Shown piece after piece: positions 33,591 to 44,735 of a DNA stretch of 64,000 nt. Source of the DNA: Microcebus murinus (taxonomy: Eukaryota > Chordata > Mammalia > Primates > Cheirogaleidae); the NCBI RefSeq assembly GCF_040939455.1, contig NC_134109.1, positions 38,209,501 through 38,273,500 of the forward strand, in the 5' to 3' direction. Both the position numbers and the translations under genes were made by a program. Under the pieces are notes generated by a model. It was given only the letters and a program-made list of their open reading frames with translations. It did not search any database and was not told where the DNA came from. Numbering within the stretch: position 1 is the first letter of the stretch; each line of letters starts with the position of its first letter.

Positions 33591-35254
33591 ATATGTGTCT
33601 TCAATCTCAATCTTTCATTGCATGTAAAATTGCATTTTAGTACATACTCATATGAAGAGACAAACCACTATGAAATGGTTAAGATAGGTTTTCTTCAAAA
33701 AATTGAGAAACAGTGGGAATGTAACTCATCACTTCCAGACTTTTATCTGACGTGCATGAACCAGGAGAGGGTTGCTGGGGAGCGTGGCAGAGAAAGGGTC
33801 TTGGCCAGGTGGGTGGAGAACAGTTCCCAAACTTTATGTCTGGGAACCGGTTCAGATTCAGAAGAGTTGCACGAGAAAGTATTGGCAAAGAACCCTTCTC
33901 TTTAAGTGCAAATGACTCGTCTCTAACTTTAATTAGAAAAACAAGAAAGAAAGTGTGAGTCCCAGCATTGGCAGGAAATGTCTGTGCACATTGTCTTTCC
34001 AACTTTCGGCTATCAAACCCGTGGTGTATTGTACATAGCTAAGGTTTTCCTTGTTTGCAGAGCAGAGCAAAGTCATGCTGTGGAACTGGGGATATATTCT
34101 GTCTAACACAAGAAAGGGGCAGGGTGATTAGCAGCAATCTTGTAGCCTTTGTAGATAGAGATAACCAGTGCTACCCCCCTGGATCATGTTCTTGACCTTT
34201 GCACTTCACCAGTTTAGTTATTTGCAACATTTCTCATGGGCAGCTACAAATATTCTGAGATCATTAGTCTGTGATTGTCACAAGCCATGTCTTTGTTAAA
34301 TTGATTTAATCCTTTCTTGCTTAAAAGATGGTGGATCCAGAACAGCAATCTTGAAACTTTTTGATAAAATTAATTCCTTAGCTTTCTACAGTGCTCTGCT
34401 GCAGCCAATAAATGTTCTCTCCCCTTTGTGTAAAGCTCTTAACACTTTCCCTACTCACCATATTTTGCTTTGCTTTGCTGATTACCCAGGTCTTAGGATA
34501 CTGACATTGAAAGGTTCTAGTGAGGACTGCTTTAGATCTTTTGAGCCTCTTATAATCTAAACAATGAATCCACAAAAAACTGATAGGATTTTTCAGAAAA
34601 CACTCCTCTGTTTCACATTTTCTTGCTCTTAAAAGTAAAAACAAAAAACAATGGTCACATGAACTTAGTGCAAGAAAATGTCAGTTGACTATAAATATTT
34701 CCTAACTATAAAATGTTCTTTCAGAAGGTAACCGATTATATTTTCAGAAGGTAACTGATAATATTTTTGAAGAAATCTGCTTCTAGAAACATCAACATTT
34801 CAAGTTTGCTCTTATTGTTTTCAGGGGTCTTTCTTCTTCTGCTCCTTCCTTTCCTCCACTACCCATTCCCTCAACAAAGATATTGTGGTGCAGGAAAAAG
34901 GGAAAGCCGGGAAAGCCGGCGGGTGAATCAGGAAGGCAAGGAAATCACTAGGACCCAGAGTTCATCTAACATTTAACTCTGTAACTATGGTGGACTTTCT
35001 AAGATGCAATTGACTAGAAATAGATCATCTTTAAATCTCTCCAGCTCTATGATTCTAAGAACTCCATAAAGTGTGTAAACAAGGATGTTATCCTCTTCTA
35101 ATGAGGAAATGCTAGGATTAGATAAAATGCTGTTTCATCCAAGATTTAAAGCTATCCCTCAACAGAACATAATTTTATCACTGTTTTGAAGAACTGGGTA
35201 TTTACTGGCATTTTAAAAATACAGACTACCTTAAAATATTGATATACAACTGGT
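33591..35254. other. No gene or repeat recognised
   Basis: Single-copy-looking DNA, with a short tandem duplication at 34719-34764. Open frames of 68-107 residues on both strands at 33618-34002 overlap one another and have no domain support. Confidence 0.45.
34719..34764 (+). repeat. 23-bp tandem duplication
   Basis: Two adjacent units TTTCAGAAGGTAACCGATTA.. and TTTCAGAAGGTAACTGATAA.. with a 23-bp period and two mismatches. Confidence 0.88.
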
Positions 35255-35735
35255 TAACATCTTAGTTATCTTTTTTCTGCATTTTTGTTGTAATAAAAAC
35301 ACATGAAATTTACCATCTTAACCATTTTTACACGTACAGTTCCATAGGGTTAAGTATATTCACATTGTTATGAAACAGATCTCCAGAATTTTTTACTTGT
35401 AAAACTGAAACTCTATACCCATTAAACAACAACTCCCCCTCTCCCCTTCCCCCAGCCCCTGGTAACCAGCATTTTACTTTCTGTTTTTATGAATATGACT
35501 ACTTTAGATCCCTCTTTAAATGGAATCATACAGTATTTGTCTTTTTTGGTGACTGACTTATTTCACTTGGCATAATTTCCTCAAGGTTCATCCATGCTGT
35601 AGCATGTGACAGGATTTCCTTTCTTTTAAAGGCTGAATGTAATAATATTGCATTGTCTGTATGTACAATGTTTTGTTTATCCATTCATCCATTGATGGAC
35701 ATTGGGTTGTTTCCACTTTTTGGCCATTATGATAT
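35255..35735 (-). mobile_element. L1 3' end, antisense
   Basis: Reversed L1 landmarks: AAATTTACCATCTTAACCAT, GTTAAGTATATTCACATTGT, CCCCAGCCCCTGGTAACCAG, TGGAATCATACAGTATTTGT, AAGGTTCATCCATGCTGTAG and CCATTCATCCATTGATGGAC. This covers the L1 3' UTR and the end of ORF2 of an old (L1M-type) element. Confidence 0.9.
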
Positions 35736-35789
35736 CCTCATTTTTTAAATATTAAAATTTAATTTAACTCTTACATTCCAATTCCCTCT

Positions 35790-36245
35790 GGTGGATTTAA
35801 TGAATGCAATATCATCTGTAATGCACATGTGACAATAAGAATGTGTAGCATGGGAAGAGAGTCAAAAGCAGAATCTTAGGGAACCTAATCCCTTTAAATG
35901 CCAGCAAATGAAGGAGAAGGAGGCTGGTAAGGAAGGATCAGTGAGAAAAAAGAAGCTCCAGGAATGGGGGTGTTTCTAAGATGAAGGAGACAAAGGTCAA
36001 AGACTAGAAGAAGGCCAAGTAAGGACAGAGGGTATTAGCAATAACAAGGCTGTTAGGACAGTTTACAATTTTTCAAGAGGCTAGGAAGTTAATTAAAGTG
36101 CATGGAGGAGTGAGCGGGAAGTATAGGAATCTGTTGGAGATCACTCAAGAAGTTCAGCTGTGAACAAGAGGAAAGAGATTTAATGGTAGCTAGAAGAGGA
36201 TGTAGTGTTTTTTTGTTTTGTTATTGTTGTTTCTTAAGCTAAGAG
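35790..36245 (-). mobile_element. L2 fragment, antisense
   Basis: AGGAGAAGGAGGCTGGTAAG, TCAAGAGGCTAGGAAG and CTCAAGAAGTTCAGCTGTGA match the reversed L2 strings 'GGAGACTGAGAAGGAGCGGCCAGTGAGG' and 'TTTCAAGAAGTTTTGCTGTGAA'. Confidence 0.65.
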
Positions 36246-36264
36246 AGACTTGAGAATGTGTCAA

Positions 36265-36770
36265 TGCTTGCTTTAGTTTAATTATTGTTACATAAACGAT
36301 CCCAAAGCTGAGTGGCTTTAAAAAACCTTTTCATTTTGCTCCATGATTTTGAGGGTCAGGAATTCAAGGATGTGGCTAGATGCTTTGGCTTTGATCTACA
36401 CGGTGCCAGCAGTGTTGGCTGAGACTGGAGGGTCCGCTTCCCTTGCACATGAGGTGCCTCGATGCTCCCTGACATCTCTCTGTCCTCCAGGGTTTCTCAC
36501 CGAATAGTCATCTCAGGACTCCTTCCATGGCAAGTCACTTCTAAGATGGAAGCATCAAGGTTTCTTTTGTCCTAGACTTGAAAGTCAGAAAATGTCATTC
36601 CTGCAGCTTTCTACTAGTCATGCATGTCATTAAGGCCTGCATAGACTCAAGAGGAGTGAAGGAATGGACTCTGCCTCTCGATGGGGGCTGGTATAAAGCC
36701 ATTAGGAGGGAAGAGCTCCATGGCAGTCACCTTGGAGACAAGTGGATCAGGAGGGATTGAAGTTACTTGG
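36265..36770 (-). mobile_element. Old LTR-like repeat, antisense
   Basis: GTTACATAAACGATCCCAAA, GCTGAGTGGCTTTAAAAAAC, TTGAGGGTCAGGAATTCAAG, CTAAGATGGAAGCATCAAGG and GGACTCTGCCTCTCGATGGG follow a known old LTR-like family ('TTACCACAAACTTAGTGGCTTAAAACAAC' opening). Family not named. Confidence 0.55.
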
Positions 36771-37219
36771 GTACCTGAGGTGAAGGAGTTGACAAGACTT
36801 TTGAGATTTGAAATCAGAGATGGGTAGATAGAAAAGTCTTTGGCAAGAGGAGGGAGCTCCTTTTATGACACTATAATCCTCTATAAACCACAGACTGGGA
36901 AGGTAACCTGAGGACATTTCTCAGGATGCTTCAAAGTCACAGTACTACCTACTTTCTTCACGCAGTTGGCATGCTCAGGGAGAAAGTTCAGGTACTTAGG
37001 GAAGCACTTTGCTAAGCCAAACGATACTATGGGGTTCACAGATAAACACACTAAAGGGCCAACTACTGCTGTATGTTGGTCTTTAACTCTCCTATCTTAG
37101 GTACATGCTGAGGAAATCTGTGGCCAAAGGTCTCTCTTGTTATCTCTACCCACCTATCTTTATAAGTAATCACCTATAACACTTCTAATAAAACCATTGT
37201 TCTGTCTCTTTGAGAGAAA
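36771..37219. other. No feature recognised
   Basis: Unrecognised sequence. Confidence 0.5.
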
Positions 37220-37440
37220 GTATATGTATAATGCTTGGAGTTAAGCTAAGTAATCCAGACTTCTCTATCTACTAGCGATGTGACCCTGGAGCAAGTACTT
37301 GAGCTGAGCATCAGTTTTTCCGTTTGTAAAATAGGCACAAATAACCTCACACTTAGCTCAAAGGGTTGTTGTAAGAATAATATAATTCAAGTAAAGTAGC
37401 ACTTAGTAAGCTCTCCATAAAGGTGAGGTATTTCTATTAT
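37220..37440 (+). mobile_element. MIR SINE, sense
   Basis: CTACTAGCGATGTGACCCTG, GAGCAAGTACTTGAGCTGAG, CGTTTGTAAAATAGGCACAA, AGGGTTGTTGTAAGAATAAT and CACTTAGTAAGCTCTCCATA run in MIR order. Confidence 0.88.
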
Positions 37441-38796
37441 TAAAACTGTGTTTCCTCAAATGAGCTCCTCAGTTTCACCTTTGGGTGTTGAAGCAGAAGT
37501 TTAGATCATTAACATCCCAAAGCATTTGTTGGGTAAGCTGGAAATCGCTGTGACTCACGCTCCACAAATGGCGTACTTTGTGCAGGACTGGGATTCTACC
37601 TTGTGTGCCTCACAAGCTTTACAAGCTTCTCCAAGGGCTACTTTACAGGGAGAAAGTATCTTGGGCAGTTAAGATAATAAAGCTCACCGAGTCAGAGAGC
37701 TAAGCAAGGGACTTTGAGCATCTCTCTAGTTTGCTACTGCCTAAACCATCCAGACAAGTGAGTATCTGCCCCTGTGCAAAGAGCTTGGGGGGTGGGGTGG
37801 GGGCGTGTTATCAGTTCCATCTCCAGCTCCCTCCACTCCCAGCCAGCCCCACCCTCCCTGGATCCAGCCAGGCTCCTGGACCCCAGTCTGGCCTGGGTTA
37901 GAGCCCTGGGCCTCCTTCTTGCCCGGGAGCAAAGTTGGAACAAGGGCATTTATCAATCTGAGATATGACAACACAGCACTTTGACTAGCATTTTTATAAA
38001 TACCATAAAAGAAAATCTCCCTTGGGCCAGTTTCAAGAATTTGGGGCATTATGCTGGTGAACAATGGTGGTGAACTGCCTGGATCTCTTTGTTTGGGCTG
38101 CCGAATACCCATGGCTGGTTGTGAGCATCTTATTAATTTCTCAACATCCCTCTTGCCCTTGTCTTTCTGCAGTGAAGGTCATTTCTACACATGACCCTTG
38201 GAGCACCCCCACACCCCACCATCCTGCTCTGGGGTTCAGACTAAATAGAGCCTGACCTCAGAGCTTCACCCATGGCCTGCTATCATCTCCTGTCCTTGCC
38301 ATGAAAGCCCAGAGATGTAGGTGGATACTGGGTGTCTTCCCTCCAGCCTGTGCAGGACAAGAAATGTCCTTCCTCATGTGCTAGGCAGAGCTCCCCTGCC
38401 AGTCCTCCCATTCCCACACTGTCCGCTCCCCGCTCCTTCCCAGTTAACTCACTCTCACAAGACTGAGTTTCAATGTACCCTCTGTGGACTTTAATGATGG
38501 AGTTTCTGTGGATACTTGGTGGGTTTTGTTTTATTTTTCTCTCACTGAGAAAAGAAATTAAGAAAGCCTGATTCTAGTTTTTAATCTAAAATGATTCTAC
38601 CAAAACTATCAGGAAAGGAGAGTGAAATGATGGGGGCAGTTGGGGGTGGGGTGGGGAAGTGAGTCTTATACAAGCAGCAGCAGTGAAGTCACCAGGATGA
38701 CCCAGTCAACATTTTGATGATGTACATTTGTCCCCAAGCCAGAAATTCCTTGTAGGCTGGGTCCATGTCCATTTTTCTGGTATTTTATGGTTTTTT
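37441..38796. other. No gene or repeat recognised
   Basis: Moderately GC-rich, with a GGGGTGGGGTGGGGGCG tract near 37788. Open frames of 60-123 residues on both strands at 37734-38255 overlap and lack recognisable domains. Coding status unsupported. Confidence 0.4.
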
Positions 38797-39076
38797 GTTG
38801 GTTTTTTTTGGACACAGGTTTTCACTCTGTCACCCGGGGTAGAGTATAGTGTCATCTTCATAGCTCACTACAACCTCCAACTCGTGGGCTCAAGTGATCC
38901 TCCTGCCTCAGCCTCCCAAGTAGCTGGGACTACAGGTGTGTACCAACAGGCCTGGCTAATTTTTCTATTTTTAATAGAGATAGGGTCTTGCTCTTGTTCA
39001 AGCTGGTCTCAAAAGATCATCCAACCTTGGCCTCCCAAAGTGCTAGGATTACAGGCATGAGCCACTGTGCCCGGCT
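38797..39076 (-). mobile_element. Old Alu (AluJ-like), antisense
   Basis: A T-rich start, TTTTCACTCTGTCACCCGGG, CAAGTGATCCTCCTGCCTCA, GTAGCTGGGACTACAGGTGT, GGCCTCCCAAAGTGCTAGGA and a GAGCCACTGTGCCCGGC end. It has no strepsirrhine-specific AT-rich middle and is strongly diverged. A 110-residue frame across it is Alu-derived. Confidence 0.93.
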
Positions 39077-39899
39077 TGTTTTTTTTTAAATAATTATTTT
39101 ATTGTTATTGTACATACTATGTAACTGAGGTCAAAATTCATATTTGATTAGTCATTCTAACAAACAAACAGTTTTTATTTGTCTTAGTTTAGGTTCTCTC
39201 AGGTTCACTGTGTTTTTCAACTTTAAAATATATATATTATTATCTCTCTCCCCAACCAAGGAGCCTTTTTAGATATTTTTTCCTAAATTGGCCCCCATGA
39301 ATTTTTAGTCCCTCAGTGCACTGTACATTTGCGTACTGTACGTATATCTGTGTTTTATACATAAAAAGAGTGATTTTTTTTTTGTTCCCTATGTAACCAA
39401 TTTTAGCCCCTTGGGGAATATATACCCGTTGAGAACGTATGTCCTGGAAGCAAACCAAGACAAGACAAGTAGTTTCTAAGGTGATGCAGAAAACAATGAT
39501 AGGGGAGTAGGAAAGTGAGACGGAAGGAAAGGAGACCAGGACGGGGAATCGGAGCTAGTTGCCGTCCACCGTGGGCAGCTGCAGTTCAGCCTCGCAGGGG
39601 TGGGCTGGGAACCAGGGTGGACCACCCACCTCTGGGACATCTTGCCTGAGGGGCCAAAGAGATGCGCAGCCACTTGCGTCAGGTTAAGGATTAACCTTGG
39701 TTAAGGACTGCTCCCAGGAGGATATTCATTCTCCAGTCATTTTATTTTGTCCTTGCTTGGGCAGAATGGGCTAGAGAGGACAAAAACCCTTAGGCAGAGT
39801 CATGGGACCTGGCGGCAGCCTGAGGTGTTAGTTCAGGGTACAAAAAAATGAGAAGTGCTGGGAGACATGGGCGGAGAGTGGGTCACTGACATTTGCCAC
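39077..39899. other. No gene or repeat recognised
   Basis: Unrecognised, with a GC-richer piece at about 39500-39680. Confidence 0.45.
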
Positions 39900-40160
39900 A
39901 TTATTTTTTTATATTTCTTTCTATCATGTTCCCGTGATATGCCATTTTTACATAGCTGTAACAACTATTGGAGAAATGATTCTTTACAGTGTTTTTTTTT
40001 TCACTTGAAGCATTGATACAGTTTTCATAATTATGACTTTTAAAGGCTGCATAATTTCACCTCATATGCATATATCATAATTCCCATAACCATTCCCCCA
40101 TTGCTAAACATTTAGTTTATTTCGATTTTTTCTGCTATTATAAATAAATTGCTAGAAAAA
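39900..40160 (-). mobile_element. Old L1 3'-region fragment, antisense
   Basis: AAAGGCTGCATAATTTCACC, ATAACCATTCCCCCATTGCT and TTTCTGCTATTATAAATAAA follow the reversed L1 string 'GGCTGCATAATATTCCATTG...CCATTCCCCTATTGTTGGAC...CGCTATTATAAACAATGC'. Confidence 0.65.
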
Positions 40161-40266
40161 AATTGGAAGGCACAAATTAAAACACAGCAAAGTGTTAACA
40201 GCAGTTGTCTTTAAGTGATAGAATTATAGGCATTTTTTTCTATTTTCCTATCATTGCTTTCATAAC

Positions 40267-40640
40267 AGGAAAAGTAACAGTTTTGAGTACCAACGTGGCT
40301 AGGCTAAATAGCACCAGTTCAATCAAATACTAATCTAGGTGTTGCTGTGAAGGTATTTTAAAGATGTGATTAACATCTACAATCAGCTCACTTTATATGT
40401 GAAGATTATGCTTGATAATGTGGGTGGACTTGATCTAATCATTAGGAAGGCTTTAAGAGCAGAACTGAGGTTTACTTGAAGAAGAAATTCTGCCTTTGCC
40501 TACAGCCTCAGATGCTACCAGAGTTTCTAGCCTGTCTTTCCTGTTGGTCTGCTCTATGAATTTTGGACTTGCCTAGCCAGCTTCCACAGTCAAATAAGCC
40601 AATTCCTTGCAATAAATCTCTTTATATATATTCTCCCATG
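40267..40640 (+). mobile_element. LTR-like old repeat, sense, with AATAAA
   Basis: CCAACGTGGCTAGGCTAAAT, ACTAATCTAGGTGTTGCTGT, GTGATTAACATCTACAATCA, TTGATAATGTGGGTGGACTT, TTAAGAGCAGAACTGAGGTT, GAATTTTGGACTTGCCTAGC, and AATAAATCTCTTTATATA near the end. Same family as 32975-33165, here with the polyadenylation-signal end. Name not assigned. Confidence 0.7.
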
Positions 40641-41535
40641 GAACCTTTAATGATCCAATAACTTCTCAATGCCTCCTTCCCCCCAAGATACTGCAAAGAA
40701 CATCTTAAAGCACACAGATGTTTTCTCTTAGTTTGTACTTTTTTCTTTCCAGAATTAAGACTTCTGGATGTGGCATGAACAAATTTAATTAATGTGTACA
40801 TTCTTTATTATGAACCCCAAACAACTGGGATAGTGAACTCAGAGGCAAATTAAAGGGTGAGCCAGATGGGCATGTAATGAGGTGTCAGTCTAAAAGAGGT
40901 CTTGAAACACCTCAAAAAAATAGAACAAGAGGGAGAAAATTGTGTTCAACAGGAGCCATCTCAGGGAGAGTACTGTGTGTGGTTAGAAGGGATAATTTAG
41001 CGAATTGCTTAGGCTGGGGCAATGAGACTTCCAAAGAGAATGCTAAAAAAAATTTTTAAAAAGCTGGTGATTTCTAAATTGCCCAACTGCCCTCTGTAAG
41101 TGGTGGATCCAGTTAACTGTAGGAAATTTTTTTGGTGGGTGAAGGGTGCCAGCCTGGGACCAAAGCTGAACTGCAAGGGATGACCAAGGAGAGGCAAAGC
41201 TCTGTTCCAATGGTCAATTTACCCCCATGAAGCCCTGTGACTTCCTGCCAAGAAAATTTACACAAATATGTAAATAAATGTCTGTCGAATGGAGTGACAA
41301 AATATTAATCTGCGTGGCTTGTTCATTTATCTAGGCCATCCCTTATGGACCTCAAGTTGATCCCAGAATTAAGTTTATCCACCACATGCAGTATACGTTT
41401 ACTGTCTTGGAACAGTAAGAGGCAAATCTTAAGACATTTTTAGGGTTTGCAGTAGAGAGAGTTCGCATAATGCTGAGGATGGGAAGAGCCTGAATCCCAG
41501 AAGGTCCCATAAAGAACCCATCAAGAACAGTTTTC
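40641..41535. other. No gene or repeat recognised
   Basis: Unrecognised sequence. 60-62-residue frames on opposite strands at 40877-41197 have no domain support. Confidence 0.45.
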
Positions 41536-41539
41536 TATT

Positions 41540-41800
41540 TATTCAAGCAATATATTTTGAGTATGAGGCATTATACTAAGTGCTACAGGTACAGAAGTGA
41601 GAGAGACAGCATGGACTCTCCTCATAATGGAGTCTGGGGGAAAGACAGCAGTAATTACATAGCGATTACATACAGAATTACTCAGTCATAAGTATAGGAA
41701 AGGGAAAGCATATGCAGCCATGAGGATATATAATAGAATGAACAGACTGAGAAGAGTCAGGATGGTGGTGGTATATTAGCAGAAGCAGAAGGTGTTTTAG
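41540..41800 (-). mobile_element. L2 3' region, antisense
   Basis: TTTATTCAAGCAATATATTTTG, GGCATTATACTAAGTGCTAC, ATGGAGTCTGGGGGAAAGAC and AGTAATTACATAGCGATTAC follow the reversed L2 terminus and the segment after it. Confidence 0.65.
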
Positions 41801-41864
41801 TGGAACTGATGATGAAGCTGCCTTTCCTAGGCTGCACCTGAGTTCCTGAATTAGCGGAGGGGTG

Positions 41865-41866
<2 letters not shown>

Positions 41867-41954
<88 letters not shown>
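41867..41954. repeat. (GT)44 microsatellite, uninterrupted
   Basis: Eighty-eight bases of perfect GT repeat between GGAGGGGTGGG and ACGCGCTGGG. Alternating purine-pyrimidine DNA of this length can adopt Z-form and is expected to be highly length-variable. Open frames of 61 and 78 residues through it (Val-Cys and Thr-His runs) are artefacts. Confidence 0.98.
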
Positions 41955-41957
<3 letters not shown>

Positions 41958-42820
41958 CGCTGGGAGTGGGAGAGACGGGCAGATAGCAGCTACATTGAGG
42001 AAGCTGGTACTTGTGGCTATTCATCTTGGTATTTAGAAAAACCATAAAATCACCTCTTAGCAAAATAGCAGAAGGAAGACACACCAAATAACAAAATATG
42101 AGTAGCTTTCGAGTTCCCCAAACAGTACTTGGTCCTCAGTAGATGCTTACTAAAGACTAAGTGAGGGAAAAACTGCCCAGGTGTAGCACTATGGTCATAG
42201 AACCTAACACAAAAGCTAGATGTTTGCTGTAGCTGCAATTGGGTATAAGAATGGAACCAGAAAGGATCATTTTGGAAATGAGTTTGGATTGAATTCTTAT
42301 GCTGAATATTGCTCATCCTGTGATATTTGATAGAATTAAAGGTTTATCTGCAGATTTTGGATGAGCTTCCCATTCCTTTGATCCAAAGGCATTCAGAGCA
42401 TAGTAAGCAACTAACAGAAATAAATACTTGGATGAGACATTTTCAACTTGGCTTCCAGACCTTTGTTGACGAGCTACCTTCTGTTTTTCTATTATTTCTA
42501 TTTTTTTTTTTGCCTTAATCACAACTCTTACCAGAGGCTTTTACATTGGTTTTTGCTCCTGTTAATTTATTTTAAATGGAGTAAGCTCTATGAAAATTTC
42601 CCTACTCAAAGAGTTCTGGTTATTGTCTTGTTGGATCTACTAAGGTCTGGCCAGGGTGGTCAGGGACAGGTTGGTGTATGAAACATGCTTTGACAAGTGA
42701 AAAGATATGCTTGACGTTTCCAATAGGGCAATAGTGCTATGTTTTTAGGGGTCTTGTTTGTCTGTGGTACAGCTTCAGAGTTCATCCTCAAAGCACTCTT
42801 CTGAATTAGAGATACCAGCG
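41955..42820. other. No gene or repeat recognised
   Basis: Unrecognised sequence. Overlapping frames of 63-88 residues at 42050-42681 have no domain support. Confidence 0.45.
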
Positions 42821-42822
42821 AA

Positions 42823-42962
42823 TGGCTGGGCGCAGTGGCTCATGCCTATAATCCCAGCACTTTGGAAGACCAAGGCAGGAGAATCACTTGAGACCAGGAG
42901 TTTGAGACAAGCCTGGCAACAGAGTGAGACCTCTGTCTCTACAAATTGTAATAAAAAACAAA
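42823..42962 (+). mobile_element. Free left Alu monomer (FLAM-like), sense
   Basis: GGCTGGGCGCAGTGGCTCAT, AATCCCAGCACTTTGGAAGA, GAATCACTTGAGACCAGGAG and GAGTGAGACCTCTGTCTCTA, then an A-rich tail at about 140 bp. Only the left 7SL-derived monomer is present. It ends where copy 4 of the unnamed repeat begins. Confidence 0.88.
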
Positions 42963-42964
42963 AG

Positions 42965-43440
42965 GAATACAGTAAGGGCTACTGGCTGCAAATAACAGAC
43001 ACCAACTCTGGTTAACTTAAGCAGAGAAGAAATTCACTAGAAGGATATCTATGAGCTCAAAGAGTCAACATCAAGCCCAGAGAATCAGGCTTGACAAATG
43101 AACAGAAAACAAGGTGGCCAGACTTACAGCAAAAATCACAGAACAGAAAGGGTCTAATTAAACATCTCTGCTTCTGGGCACCAGATACCAGTCCTGCCAC
43201 TATCACCACTTCCACAAGAATGGATTCCAAAATATCTTTGCATCTCTGAGTCACTGGCTTCAGATTCAAAATTCCAGGTAGAATTCTGCTAGTACCTGGT
43301 GGGCCAAGCCTAAGTCACCTGCCACTGCTCTAGCTGTTCTAGCTGCTGCAGCTCAAAGAGGGTAACCATATGTGTTTCTTTGGCTTCTGGAGTAGTAGGT
43401 ACAGCCAGGAATAGGGTGAGCCACAAAACTGAAGGAGGCA
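42965..43440 (+). repeat. Diverged interspersed repeat (unnamed family, copy 4)
   Basis: GGCTACTGGCTGCAAATAAC, CAACTCTGGTTAACTTAAGC and AAATTCACTAGAAGGATATC parallel the copy at 32265, and GGTGAGCCACAAAACTGAAG ends it. Confidence 0.55.
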
Positions 43441-44707
43441 CTCACTCATGGAGTCTTTAGTTGTTAAACACTGAACAGCTTTTATAAAGAATAAATTTTA
43501 ATTTTAAAGACATTCTAATTCAGTGAAATATTTCACGTGTGAACTAAAATTTGCACACAACAAACAAAAATATAACACATGCAGTTTGCAATCTGTTTCA
43601 TTGTTTTAAATGCTAAACACAAATTAAAAACTCTTTTTGGTCAAATAGGATTGCAATAACTCACGTTTTGTTTCTTCATCTAGGTAATTGCTGTGCTATC
43701 CTTGCTTATTTCAAATCCATTTAAATGAAGGAATGTGTGGCGTCCAGGGAGTGGAGACAAAATGCCCCAAGGGAGCTTGGATGATTCCCACCTGTCGCCT
43801 ACTTACTCTCAACATGAACACCTACGGCTAAGTCCACCTGTGTCAGGGGCAATAGCAACCCGCAGCAATTGATTAGAGCTTGCCAGGAAGGGTATTTTAT
43901 CACTGACACCGTTTAAATTGTCGGCACTTGATGATAATAAGCAACAGACTGACTTGGAGTCAGTTTTATTATTGTTTTAAAATCCTCACCCCTTTATTGC
44001 CTGCACCTACTTGCTCCCGTCGCCCTGCCCTTTGTACGGCACTGCGTGGATCATTTCAGGGGAAGCTGGTAATAGGTACTGACCCAGGGATACCACACTG
44101 AGGACACGGCAGAGGGAGGAACTCCTGATACTACCTGCCAAAAAAATCAATAAAGACAAAACAAGGTGGCTTCCTGGGGGTGTCTTAGCTCTGGCTCTTT
44201 GTTATGCCAAAGCCCAGTGTTCATGGACCTTGTGGCCCAGTGAGCTGTTCCCGGCTGGGTCCTGGCCAGCTGCCTCCGAAATGAATGTCTTTGGCCATAC
44301 TGGCAACAGGGGCGGGAAAGTCATCAGTTCAGTTCACAAGCATTGCTCCTGTGAGAAAGACAAGAAAAAACACAGTCTGCCCATGGCGTGTCCTCATCTC
44401 TGAAAGATGGGGCACTACTGATTAAAATCGGATTCCCATCCCCAACGCACATCTTCCGCTAATTAGGCACATTAGCTTTGTGCAAGGTCAGGTGTAAAAT
44501 AACTTTCATTTCACTCATTTCAGAAGACAGGGCTGCTGAGGGCAAGAGGATATGCCCCACATAACAAGAGCTATTGTTCAGTTCTTCGGGAAGGCATGCC
44601 CTGTGCAAGGCAGTGGGGTTTTCACAGCTGGACTCACCCCAGAAAGATTTAATAAATAGTGTTCTTGTTTTTCACCTTTTCAACGTCATTAGAGAATACG
44701 AGATTTA
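43441..44707. other. Repeat-free block, possible conserved non-coding DNA
   Basis: No repeat was recognised over about 1.2 kb. The part 43730-44110 and the part 44400-44520 have balanced composition and homeodomain-type cores (CTAATTAGGCACATTAGC at 44459-44476). No coding frame is supported. The block could be ordinary single-copy DNA. Confidence 0.3.
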
Positions 44708-44735
44708 CCTAACCCTAACCCTAACCCCAACCCCC
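44708..44735 (-). repeat. Short interstitial telomere-like tract
   Basis: CCTAACCCTAACCCTAACCC followed by CAACCCCC: two and a half to three exact CCCTAA units, then degenerate ones. On the minus strand this is (TTAGGG)n. It has no repeat on either side, so it is not a known element's tail. Confidence 0.85.

Noticed and set aside
41851..42087. 61- and 78-residue frames through the GT microsatellite
   Set aside because: Val-Cys and Thr-His runs are direct readings of (GT)n and (CA)n.
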